64,000 nt of DNA from the NCBI GenBank assembly GCA_963210315.1, contig OY723311.1, forward strand, positions 1,488,001-1,552,000, written 5' to 3'. The translations under genes and the position numbers were made by a program. Source of the DNA: Rhynchopus euleeides (lineage: Eukaryota; Euglenozoa; Diplonemea; Diplonemida; Diplonemidae). This document shows, piece after piece, positions 22,901 to 31,785 of this stretch. How positions within the stretch are numbered: position 1 is the stretch's first letter; each line of letters begins with the position of its first letter. The notes under the pieces were generated by a model, which was given only the letters and a program-made list of their open reading frames with translations, searched no databases and had not been told where the DNA came from.

Positions 22901-25377
22901 CGCCCGTACTGGGCCGGCTATGGGCCGATCTCGCCCTTACGGGGCCGGCTATGGGCCGATCTCGGCAGTGCTGGGCCGGACATGGGCCGATCTCGGCAGT
23001 GCTGGGCCGGCTATGGGCCGATCTCGGCAGTGCTGGGCCGGCTATGGGCCGATCTCGCCCGTACTGGGCCGGCTATGGGCCGATCTCGGCAGTGCTGGGC
23101 CGGACATGGGCCGATCTCGGCAGTGCTGGGCCGGCTATGGGCCGATCTCGCCCGTACTGGGCCGGCTATGGGCCGATCTCGGCAGTGCTGGGCCGGCTAT
23201 GGGCCGATCTCGCCCGTACTGGGCCGGACATGGGCCGATCTCGGCAGTGCTGGGCCGGCTATGGGCCGATCTCGCCCGTACTGGGCCGGCTATGGGCCGA
23301 TCTCGGCAGTGCTGGGCCGGACATGGGCCGATCTCGGCAGTGCTGGGCCGGCTATGGGCCGATCTCCGCAGTGCTGGGCCGGCTATGGGCCGATCTCGCC
23401 CGTACTGGGCCGGCTATGGGCCGATCTCGCCCGTACTGGGCGGGACATGGGCCGATCTCGCCCGTACTGGGCCGGACATGGGCCGATCTCGGCAGTGCTG
23501 GGCCGGCTATGGGCCGATCTCGGCAGTGCTGGGCCGGCTATGGGCCGATCTCGCCCGTACTGGGCCGGCTATGGGCCGATCTCGGCAGTGCTGGGCCGGC
23601 TATGGGCCGATCTCGCCCGTACTGGGCCGGCTATGGGCCGATCTCGGCAGTGCTGGGCCGGCTATGGGCCGATCTCGCCCGTACTGGGCCGGCTATGGGC
23701 CGATCTCGGCAGTGCTGGGCCGGCTATGGGCCGATCTCGCCCGTACTGGGCCGGCTATGGGCCGATCTCGGCAGTGCTGGGCCGGCTATGGGCCGATCTC
23801 GCCCGTACTGGGCCGGCTATGGGCCGATCTCGGCAGTGCTGGGCCGGACATGGGCCGATCTCGGCAGTGCTGGGCCGGCTATGGGCCGATCTCCGCAGTG
23901 CTGGGCCGGCTATGGGCCGATCTCGCCCGTACTGGGCCGGCTATGGGCCGATCTCGCCCGTACTGGGCGGGACATGGGCCGATCTCGCCCGTACTGGGCC
24001 GGACATGGGCCGATCTCGGCAGTGCTGGGCCGGCTATGGGCCGATCTCGGCAGTGCTGGGCCGGCTATGGGCCGATCTCGCCCGTACTGGGCCGGCTATG
24101 GGCCGATCTCGGCAGTGCTGGGCCGGCTATGGGCCGATCTCGCCCGTACTGGGCCGGCTATGGGCCGATCTCGGCAGTGCTGGGCCGGACATGGGCCGAT
24201 CTCGGCAGTGCTGGGCCGGCTATGGGCCGATCTCGGCAGTGCTGGGCCGGCTATGGGCCGATCTCGCCCGTACTGGGCCGGCTATGGGCCGATCTCGCCC
24301 GTACTGGGCCGGACATGGGCCGATCTCGCCCGTACTGGGCCGGACATGGGCCGATCTCGGCAGTGCTGGGCCGGCTATGGGCCGATCTCGCCCGTACTGG
24401 GCCGGACATGGGCCGATCTCGGCAGTGCTGGGCCGGCTATGGGCCGATCTCGGCAGTGCTGGGCCGGCTATGGGCCGATCTCGCCCGTACTGGGCCGGAC
24501 ATGGGCCGATCTCGGCAGTGCTGGGCCGGCTATGGGCCGATCTCGCCCGTACTGGGCCGGCTATGGGCCGATCTCGGCAGTGCTGGGCCGGCTATGGGCC
24601 GATCTCGGCAGTGCTGGGCCGGCTATGGGCCGATCTCGCCCGTACTGGGCCGGACATGGGCCGATCTCGCCCGTACTGGGCCGGACATGGGCCGATCTCG
24701 GCAGTGCTGGGCCGGCTATTGGCCGATCTCGCCCGTACTGGGCCGGCTATGGGCCGATCTCGCCCGTACTGGGCCGGCTATGGGCCGATCTCGCACGTAC
24801 TGGGCCGGACATGGGCCGATCTCGGCAGTGCTGGGCCGGCTATGGGCCGATCTCGCCCGTACTGGGCCGGCTATGGGCCGATCTCGGCAGTGCTGGGCCG
24901 GCTATGGGCCGATCTCGGCAGTGCTGGGCCGGCTATGGGCCGATCTCGCCCGTACTGGGCCGGCTATGGGCCGATCTCGCCCGTACTGGGCCGGACATGG
25001 GCCGATCTCGCCCGTACTGGGCCGGACATGGGCCGATCTCGGCAGTGCTGGGCCGGCTATTGGCCGATCTCGCCCGTACTGGGCCGGCTATGGGCCGATC
25101 TCGCCCGTACTGGGCCGGCTATGGGCCGATCTCGCACGTACTGGGCCGGACATGGGCCGATCTCGGCAGTGCTGGGCCGGCTATGGGCCGATCTTGCCCG
25201 TACTGGGCCGGCTATGGGCCGATCTCGGCAGTGCTGGGCCGGCTATGGGCCGATCTCGCACGTACTGGGCCGGACATGGGCCGGCTATGGGCCGATCTCG
25301 GCAGTGCTGGGCCGGACATGGGCCGATCTCGGCAGTGCTGGGCCGGCTATGGGCCGATCTCGCCCGTACTGGGCCGG
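7938..25377. repeat. 31-bp tandem array 3, about 562 units (17.4 kb)
   Basis: In register GGGCCGATCTCG the array runs from 7949 to 25370. That span is exactly 561 x 31 bp plus one 11-bp partial unit near 25279. Each monomer carries one of two states at an inner site (CCCGTACT or GGCAGTGCT) and one of two at the outer site (GGCTAT or GGACAT). Rare private variants mark longer duplications of 88, 92, 54 and 44 monomers. No plus frame contains a stop, because 31 is not a multiple of 3 and the unit lacks stop words. This yields open frames of more than 5,800 codons that are almost certainly not genes. Confidence 0.95.
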
Positions 25378-25424
25378 GTCCAGGAGTGGTGTCCAGACCC
25401 TGGGCCGACCCAGGCTGTGGGTGG
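25371..25424. repeat. Array-2-type 31-bp remnant on the right flank of array 3
   Basis: Directly after the last array 3 monomer the sequence reads GTCCAGGAGTGGTGTCCAG and CCCTGGGCCGACCCAGG, which is the array 2 unit type. Array 3 therefore sits inside, or expanded from within, an older array 2 domain. Confidence 0.8.
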
Positions 25425-25697
25425 TGCATTTTGGTGCATTTTCCGTCGGTTTAGGTGAAAATTGTCGAATTTTGTCGAAATTTGACGACAGGTGACGAAC
25501 AGCGAGAATCCCCGAAAAACCGGTTTTTAATTCATTTTTGGGGGGGGGTCTTCGCTGACGAAGTTTTTGTCGAAGACCCCTGTCGTCGTCGTCAGAACAC
25601 TGCCGTCTTCGGTGAAAAACCCCCTGAAACAGCCGTTTTCCTAATTATGTGACGAACGACGAAGTTTGTCGAAGTTTGTCGACCAGCGAAGACCCCC
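25425..25697. repeat. Right terminal region with nested pieces of the 13-bp-TIR family
   Basis: The stretch 25425-25513 resembles the right half of the MITE family (GGTGCATTTTGGTGCATTTT near its start, a CGAA-rich middle, then AGCGAGAATCCCC) but is diverged. A compact hairpin GGGGGTCTTCGCT ... CGAAGACCCC lies at about 25546-25580. The outermost 40 bp (25658-25697) match the MITE right end very closely. Several termini of one family are stacked here. Confidence 0.65.
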
Positions 25698-26164
25698 ACA
25701 AAACAAAGGGCGCGTTGCGAGAACAAAATTGTCCCCCTTTTTTTTTTATGTCTGTTCCGAGGAGGGGTTCTCCCAAAAAGAAGACAGCAGCAGTTTCTTT
25801 CCCAGTGGGCCCAGAGGGCGGGTTTCACAAACGGGGGGGGGGGGGGAGGGGGTGAATTGAGCCAGGCTATCTTCTAAACTTCCTTTTGCTCGCACATCAT
25901 CACGTTCATCGTGTTCGCTCCAGTTCTGTCAATGGTGCACTGCCAGTTCCCTCTTTTCGATCCGGGATTCGTGAGGGATGTGTGAGCGACAGTGGTAGCG
26001 TGTCAGGCTTCCGTGGACAGCGGTCTCTCGTGTGGGATTCTGTTGTCGATGCCGATTCACCAATCCAACACATTTCAAACGAGCACCAACGCATAACATG
26101 CAGGGAGTCGGGAGGGAGTGAAGTGTGATCAGCCAACAAAGAACCATTTCTGTCCGCTATCTAT
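25698..26164. other. No gene recognised
   Basis: Short spacer between the satellite element and the MITE pair. An 80-codon plus frame at 25886-26128 has no recognisable feature. A G-run is present near 25830-25850. Confidence 0.45.
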
Positions 26165-26272
26165 GGGGGTCTTCGCTACAGGGTGATCGTCAGTGCATTT
26201 TGGTGCATTTCCTGTTGAATTAGCTGAAAACTGACGAAGTTTGTCGAAGTTTGTCGACCAGCGAAGACCCCC
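26165..26272 (+). mobile_element. 13-bp-TIR MITE, copy A (108 bp)
   Basis: It has termini GGGGGTCTTCGCT and AGCGAAGACCCCC and is flanked on both sides by TAT, a 3-bp target duplication. The interior contains CAGTGCATTTTGGTGCATTT and a GACGAAGTTTGTCGAAG segment also found at the right end of the 21-kb block. There is no coding capacity, so it would be moved in trans. Confidence 0.85.
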
Positions 26273-26301
26273 TATACATGGGGGTTTATATCGTTGTCCG
26301 T

Positions 26302-26409
26302 GGGGGTCTTCGCTGGTCGACAAACTTCGACAAACTTCGTCAGTTTTCAGCCAATTCAACAGGAAATGCACCAAAATGCACTGACGATCACCCCGTAGCG
26401 AAGACCCCC
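26302..26409 (-). mobile_element. 13-bp-TIR MITE, copy B (108 bp, inverted)
   Basis: It is nearly identical to copy A in opposite orientation, 29 bp away. The flanking triplets are CGT on both sides. The A/B pair forms a long inverted repeat able to fold into a stable hairpin upstream of the first receptor-kinase gene. Confidence 0.85.
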
Positions 26410-27345
26410 CGTGATGTTATAGCGCCCTGGGCAGGATGGCGCAGTGCATTTTTGTTTATTTGCCCATCCCTTCTACCCCCTCCGACATGGATGAGAGGGG
26501 GTCAGCACGCACAGCTCAGCACCCACACCCAGGGGTTGGCGCACAAACAACCCAGCCCGATGGAGTGTTTGTGTGTGGGGTTCCAAATGGCATTCCAGCA
26601 AGGAAATCCGGAAAAAAACAGTTCTTTTGTTTTGTGTTTGTCACGTTTTTTTTTTTGCTGTCGGGTGGGCGGGGCGGGGGGGACGGGGGGGGAGACACAG
26701 ATCGCTTTCCAAACCCCAGCGGTGGCGTTGTGCCAGGGGGGGGTTAGAGCCGACAGCCGTTGCTAACAGCCGGGATACCAGCGGGGCAACTCTCCCAATT
26801 GGCTCGTTGGTTCCCTGCTGGCCGAAAAAAAAACAAAGAGTGTGACTGTGTGGGCTGGTCCGCGGTGGTCTGGGTGTGGGGTTGCAGTCTGCGGAAGAAC
26901 TCAGAGCAGGAGTCAAACGGAGTTCATGCAGCACCCGGGCGCATCGCAAAGACCCCTTCTTCCCCTCTTTCTTCTCCCCACCCCCTCCCCCTCCCCCTCC
27001 ACTCTCCTTATTGATGGAAGAACGGCCCGCGCTTCGCGCTCCAAACCATTTCTGACGCAAGGCACCCCTCCACTTTGTACACACACGCGAACAAGACCCC
27101 CACACCCTGACGCCACCCATCCACTCCACCCCCCACAGGCTGGAAACACACAGAAACTGATTGCGTGGTGGCGGAGCCCCTTCCGCCTCTCACTTTCCCC
27201 CCACCCCACCCCACCCCCTGTGCCGTTGCCCCGGGACACCCTGTCTTGGCTCCGGTGTGGGGTGTGCGCCCCCCGAGGGCAGCACCCCTGAGTGCCTTAT
27301 CCCGACAGCAGCCGCAAGCCTGCCCCTGACCCCTGCCCCCTTCCT
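26410..27345. other. Upstream region of the first receptor kinase; no gene recognised
   Basis: It contains G/C runs (26670-26695, 26738-26746) and pyrimidine-rich tracts that become dense from 26950 to 27345. No core promoter element can be named with confidence. The pyrimidine enrichment before the GCAG at 27346 fits a splice-acceptor context. Confidence 0.4.
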
Positions 27346-27349
27346 GCAG
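27323..27349 (+). promoter_or_regulatory. Polypyrimidine tract plus GCAG: candidate splice acceptor
   Basis: A C/T-rich tract ends in CTTCCTGCAG, 13 nt before the ATG at 27363. The same GCAG-to-ATG arrangement (9-14 nt) precedes the other two family members (48220, 63726). It could be a spliced-leader acceptor or the 3' end of a 5'-UTR intron. It also supports the chosen start. Confidence 0.5.
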
Positions 27350-27362
27350 CATTGGCACAGTG

Positions 27363-30300
27363 ATGTGTCGCGCCAGGGGGTGTGTCACGGGAAGGCTGGG
27401 GCTGGCGGCGTGCCTCTCCGTACTGCTCGCCCTGCCTGTCGCTTCTGCAGTGGCATGGAAGGCGCCCGTCCAGAAGGCCATCTGGGCAGACTCGGGGAAC
27501 TATGTGTCGCTGCATCACGACCCAAGCATGTATGGCTTCGTCTTCATCGGGGCAGAGAAGGCGGGGTTTGATGTCGTCTTGGCTCAGTTGATGTTAGGCA
27601 CGCCCAGCATCGCCCTACGGGCTCAGGATACGTCAGTCAACACAATCGGGATCGCGGTGTCAGACAAAGGGGATATCGTGTACGCCCTATCGGCTGATGG
27701 CGTTATCTCGTCGTACAACATCAAGACTGCCAACAAGAAAACTGGCGTGCTTCATGCGGACGCATCGAGGGATTTAGCGCCTTTCAGTGATGCAGGGTGC
27801 TCCCGTATTGTAGCCTCAGGTGGCTTTGTGCTGGCGCAGTGCACCAGATACGGGCAAACTGCAATTCTTGTGGTTGGAAACAACGTCAACCCTTACATTC
27901 TTCCATATCAGAACAGTCTGTGCTGCGCCGATGAACTGGGGCACATCTACATGTCGAACGGCACAAACGTGCTGAATGTGTATCAGGCTTCCACTATGGA
28001 GCTGATTGGGACCCTCACCACCACGGCCGTGCCCCGCACCTGCGATGTGGTGTCCGTTGGAACGGACAAGCGTGTCTACGCTGGGGGTGCCGGCTTCCTC
28101 AATATCTTCAGCATCCCAGAGGACTTCGACATGAGTGAGGCACGTCGCCTTGACCAGGGGACCTGCACTTTGGACCTCGACGTCATCGACGTGGGTGACG
28201 ATGGGATGTACGTTGCGGGTGTCAACAGCGAGGAGCTGCACCTTGTGGATGTGCAGGATCCGGCCAAGCCGACTGCCATGGGGGTGGGGGTGGCGCCTCC
28301 CCCGTACCGTGCCTTTCATGACGTGCTGTTGATGGGGTCGGGTGCGGATTCGAATAAGTTCATCGTGACGGCGAATGGGGAAGGTGTTATTATGTGGCTT
28401 GTGGAGGATGCAACAGCCTCGCCCGACACGCAGGCGCCACCAACGCAGATGCCGCCAACCCAGGCGCCAGCGACACATGCCCCCACGCAGATGCCGCCAA
28501 CGCAGGCACCAACTCAGGCGCCTGCTACATCACAGCCGACCGCCATGCCGATTCCCACCACGCACATGCCACTAACTCAGGCACCAACCCAGGTACCGTC
28601 AATTCCAACCCCGACCACACTGTCGCCCCCCATCCAGGTGACCACGGCGGTGCCGTCCGCAACTGCACCGAGCCCTGATGTGACCTGGTGCCAAAGCGAT
28701 GCCACCTGCCGTGCGCACAACGACACGAATGCGACGTGCGACAAGGCCAGGCAGGTCTGTTCCTGCTCACCCGAGTTCAGTGGACTTGACCCGGAAGTGT
28801 GCGTGCTGCCCGCCCAAGCGGAAGCGACCACCGTGGTGGCATTGGGCAAGGTGGTGTGGCAGGTGGACTGCAGGCTGTACCAAGATGCCTTCTCCGTGGC
28901 CATCGCGTCCGCTATGGTAACCACCCTCCGGTGCTCTGTGCTGTCCGTCATGCCGTCCTGCGGATACAACTACACGCTGCTGGTCGACATCGTGATGTCT
29001 GACCTTGACCCCGCCTTGCTGCGTTCCTCCGACCTGGGCAAGGTGATTGCCGACAGGTACCCCCGCGACGAACGGTTCTCAAACATGGAGCACGCCCTCG
29101 GCACACCGGCATCCGGCTCCGCTGTTGTGAAGCTGCCCTGCAGCAAAGAGGATGCCATGGTGGCACTGCTCGACAGCTCGGGGAGCTGCCGTGCCTTCTT
29201 CTGCACACAGAACACGACCCTGCAGGATGGGGTGTGCGTCTACGAGTCGAGCGAGGAAGCCGCTTCCATCGCACCCCTGTTTATCGGGCTGCTGTGTGCT
29301 GGCTGTGCGCTGGTGTTGGTGCTCGCAGTGATGCTGCACCGCGCCACCAAGGCAGCCCAAGCCCCCTGGTCTTCCAGCATCGAGTGCACGGATCTTCCCC
29401 TCATCAGCTCCCCGGATCTGTCAGACACACCGATGTGCACAGAGATCCCGTCGCAGCAGTCGTCGTGGCAGACGAGCAACGACCCTGTGTCGCTCGTGGT
29501 GCCAAGCCAGAGCATCGGCGTGCCGAGTGTTGCGAAGAGCCAGCGCAACGCGCCCGGGGAACGGGACGAGGTGCTCCGGACCTACAGCCTCGCCAACAAG
29601 ACATGTGTCAACACGGAGTATCACACGAGCGACACATATGAGGGTGACCTGCGCTTCGACACGATGCAGGAGGTGGGGTTCGACGCGGTGCGGAGCCTGT
29701 ACGGGGTGTGCAACGGTACCCTCGCGCGTATCGGGCCTTTCCACGACCCTGCGCTGGTTGGTTGGCGTTCTGCCAGTGTGCTTGGGCGTGGGGCGTATGG
29801 AACTGTGCACCTCGGCAAGGTGCAGGGTGACAGCCGTGACGTCGCTGCCAAGTTGCATCAACGCAAGAGCGAAGAGGAGGCAAGTGACGCTGCAGCACAG
29901 GTTGAGATCTGCCGCAAGCTGGGACGGCACCGCAACATCGTGTCGCTGCTGGACGTGATCTATGTGTGCGACACTCGCACGCTGTGCGTGTTCATGGAGT
30001 ATGTCGACGGGCCGACGCTGTCGACACTGGCACAGGCAGGGATGGAGGAGGCGGAGGCGGCGCGCATCATGCGGCAGGTGGTGGCGGGTGTGCGGCACCT
30101 GCACTCACACGACCTGGTGCACCGCGACATCAAGGGGGAGAACGTCCTGCTGACAGCAGACCGCTCCGTCGCGAAGCTGTGCGACTTCGGCTTCCTCAAG
30201 ACGCTGGGTGAGCCGGCTGGCGAGACTGTCACCGCCACCAAGACGGTGGGGAACACCCTCGCAGGGACGCCTGGGTGGATGGCACCCGAAGTGGTTGACA

Positions 30301-31673
30301 TGGGACCAGACTTCGTGCAGACTGGCAAGCCCGCAGACATCTACAGCATCGGGTGCACGCTGTCGGAGGCGCTGAACAAGGGTGTGCCGCCTGGGCCGGA
30401 GGTGGCCAACGTGTGGGCGTGGGTCGCAGAGAGGAAAGAGGCGCAAGGCTTGCCGGATAACATCCCAAGCGACATTTCAGACAATGCACGCAACTTCATC
30501 GAGATCTGCCTGAACGAGAAGCCAGACGAAAGGCCGACTATCGATGCCCTCGAAGAGCACCCCCTACTTGCCGACATCTTCTGCGTGTATCGCGAACGCA
30601 GCGACATTTCTTACGATTCACGTCTGTCAGCACACCGTGTGAGGGATACCTTGCGCCGCCTCACGCAGGACGACATGTCAATGTGGGTGCAGACCGACAC
30701 GCTCGGGAAGGGGTCCTTCGGCACTGTGTACCTCGGGCAGCTTGCCGATGCACGCCAGGTGGCTGTGAAGGTGCTCACCGTCAAGGGCTCCCTCAAAAAC
30801 GCGCGGCAGCAGGCTGAGGCTGAGTTCCGCCTCCTCGAGTCACTGCAGCACCCCAACATCGTGCAGTGCCTGGGGCACAAATGGGTCGGCGACAACCGCC
30901 TCGAGATCTTCCTCGAGCTGGTGATGGGCGGGACTGTCCGCCACCTTGTGAAGCGGGTGCCAACCGGTCGCCTGATGGACTCCGTGGTGCGTGTCTACAC
31001 ACGGCAGGTGCTGTACGCTCTTGACTACCTTCATACTGGAGATGGCGGGCGCCCCCCCATCGCCCACCGCGACATCAAAGGTGAGAACCTGCTGATCGAC
31101 AAGGAGGGCACCATCAAGCTGGCGGACTTCGGTTGCAGCAAGCTCTTCGAGGGGCGCACCTCCGGCGGTGCAGGTGCTGACACCTTCGTGGGCACCCCCA
31201 ACTGGATGGCGCCAGAGGTCCTCTCCATGCGCGGGAGGGACGTCCGGTCCTACGGCACGAAGTGCGACATCTGGTCCCTCGGGTGCACCATCATCGAGAT
31301 GCTGGGCCGCACCCCGTGGCGTGAGAAGTCTGGGGAGACATCCTACGAGGTGATGCACCGCATCGCCACCAGCGAGGCGGGTCCCTCCCTGCCCCACGAC
31401 CTGGCCCCTTCGATGCAGGAGGCTCTTGCGATGTGCTTAAAACGCAACCCCGATGAGCGCGCCTCTGCTGCGGAGCTCCTCGCGCACAGCTGCTTTGCTG
31501 ACGAGGGCTCACTCCACCGCAAAGGGTCGTACCTCGGCACCCCGCTTTCACCACCCCGGAGGAGGCAGTCGAGTTCGGGCGACACGAGCAACACACGTCT
31601 CTCATACCGTGTAGCCTCTGCAGGCAGCGATGTGATCACGGCAAGGAATGGCTCGGTCCCCGTGCTGAGCTAG
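27363..31673 (+). CDS. Receptor-like protein with beta-propeller-type ectodomain and two kinase domains
   Basis: 1,436 residues. A signal peptide (about 1-30, core LGLAACLSVLLALPVASA) is followed by a repeat-rich ectodomain (about 30-350) that looks like a beta-propeller. Then come a Thr/Pro linker (352-440), an EGF-like Cys cluster (442-482), a conserved membrane-proximal domain and one membrane segment (about 637-660). Cytoplasmic kinase 1 has GRGAYGTV (808-815), Lys830, HRD Asp922 and DFG Asp941. Kinase 2 has GKGSFGTV, Lys1136, HRD Asp1237 and DFG Asp1255, with both APE motifs present. Both look catalytically complete and resemble STE11/MAPKKK-type Ser/Thr kinases. It probably senses an extracellular ligand and signals by phosphorylation; the ligand is unknown. 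An in-frame GTG directly precedes the ATG and is ignored. A paralogue lies at 48238. Confidence 0.9.
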   Translation: MCRARGCVTGRLGLAACLSVLLALPVASAVAWKAPVQKAIWADSGNYVSLHHDPSMYGFVFIGAEKAGFDVVLAQLMLGTPSIALRAQDTSVNTIGIAVSDKGDIVYALSADGVISSYNIKTANKKTGVLHADASRDLAPFSDAGCSRIVASGGFVLAQCTRYGQTAILVVGNNVNPYILPYQNSLCCADELGHIYMSNGTNVLNVYQASTMELIGTLTTTAVPRTCDVVSVGTDKRVYAGGAGFLNIFSIPEDFDMSEARRLDQGTCTLDLDVIDVGDDGMYVAGVNSEELHLVDVQDPAKPTAMGVGVAPPPYRAFHDVLLMGSGADSNKFIVTANGEGVIMWLVEDATASPDTQAPPTQMPPTQAPATHAPTQMPPTQAPTQAPATSQPTAMPIPTTHMPLTQAPTQVPSIPTPTTLSPPIQVTTAVPSATAPSPDVTWCQSDATCRAHNDTNATCDKARQVCSCSPEFSGLDPEVCVLPAQAEATTVVALGKVVWQVDCRLYQDAFSVAIASAMVTTLRCSVLSVMPSCGYNYTLLVDIVMSDLDPALLRSSDLGKVIADRYPRDERFSNMEHALGTPASGSAVVKLPCSKEDAMVALLDSSGSCRAFFCTQNTTLQDGVCVYESSEEAASIAPLFIGLLCAGCALVLVLAVMLHRATKAAQAPWSSSIECTDLPLISSPDLSDTPMCTEIPSQQSSWQTSNDPVSLVVPSQSIGVPSVAKSQRNAPGERDEVLRTYSLANKTCVNTEYHTSDTYEGDLRFDTMQEVGFDAVRSLYGVCNGTLARIGPFHDPALVGWRSASVLGRGAYGTVHLGKVQGDSRDVAAKLHQRKSEEEASDAAAQVEICRKLGRHRNIVSLLDVIYVCDTRTLCVFMEYVDGPTLSTLAQAGMEEAEAARIMRQVVAGVRHLHSHDLVHRDIKGENVLLTADRSVAKLCDFGFLKTLGEPAGETVTATKTVGNTLAGTPGWMAPEVVDMGPDFVQTGKPADIYSIGCTLSEALNKGVPPGPEVANVWAWVAERKEAQGLPDNIPSDISDNARNFIEICLNEKPDERPTIDALEEHPLLADIFCVYRERSDISYDSRLSAHRVRDTLRRLTQDDMSMWVQTDTLGKGSFGTVYLGQLADARQVAVKVLTVKGSLKNARQQAEAEFRLLESLQHPNIVQCLGHKWVGDNRLEIFLELVMGGTVRHLVKRVPTGRLMDSVVRVYTRQVLYALDYLHTGDGGRPPIAHRDIKGENLLIDKEGTIKLADFGCSKLFEGRTSGGAGADTFVGTPNWMAPEVLSMRGRDVRSYGTKCDIWSLGCTIIEMLGRTPWREKSGETSYEVMHRIATSEAGPSLPHDLAPSMQEALAMCLKRNPDERASAAELLAHSCFADEGSLHRKGSYLGTPLSPPRRRQSSSGDTSNTRLSYRVASAGSDVITARNGSVPVLS

Positions 31674-31785
31674 GTAGAGGCCCTATGTTGGGGGTTTTGG
31701 AGGGGTTCGCGTGGTCAGATTTTTACTCCCGCATTTCGAACGCGGTACGTCACAGTATTTTTTGTGCCCCCTGATGTGTGTGTGT
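31674..31785 (+). other. 3' flank of the receptor gene with TG tract
   Basis: Short downstream region ending in CTGATGTGTGTGTGT (31771-31785), the left copy of the LINE target duplication. It probably belongs to the 3' UTR. No clear poly(A) signal is seen. Confidence 0.45.

Larger units (their letters stand above)
4599..25697. mobile_element. Giant satellite-filled TIR element (putative), 21.1 kb
   Basis: The left end reads GGGGGTCTTCGCT (4599-4611) and the right end AGCGAAGACCCCC (25685-25697), an exact 13-bp inverted pair. The flanking triplets are both ACA (4596-4598 and 25698-25700), fitting a 3-bp target duplication. The last 40 bp (25658-25697) match the right end of the ~108-bp MITE at 26165-26272. 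The left end shares 14 bp plus a GTGCA...TGGTGCA spacing with it. Inside are three 31-bp tandem arrays, a spacer and a nucleotidyl-cyclase fragment, and no transposase. The ends are seen directly; that they belong to one insertion is inferred. The alternative is two unrelated family ends with matching triplets by chance. Confidence 0.6.

Noticed and set aside
4914-25377. CRISPR-like array
   Set aside because: Units are head-to-tail with no unique spacers, and the context is eukaryotic.
7947-25458. Open frames of over 5,800 codons across array 3 as a giant repeat protein
   Set aside because: All three plus frames are open for the same trivial reason (31-bp unit without stops), there is no non-repeat domain, and one frame ends in MITE-like sequence.
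27816-28478. Long minus-strand frames inside the receptor genes
   Set aside because: They are antisense shadows of GC-rich coding sequence with no motif of their own.
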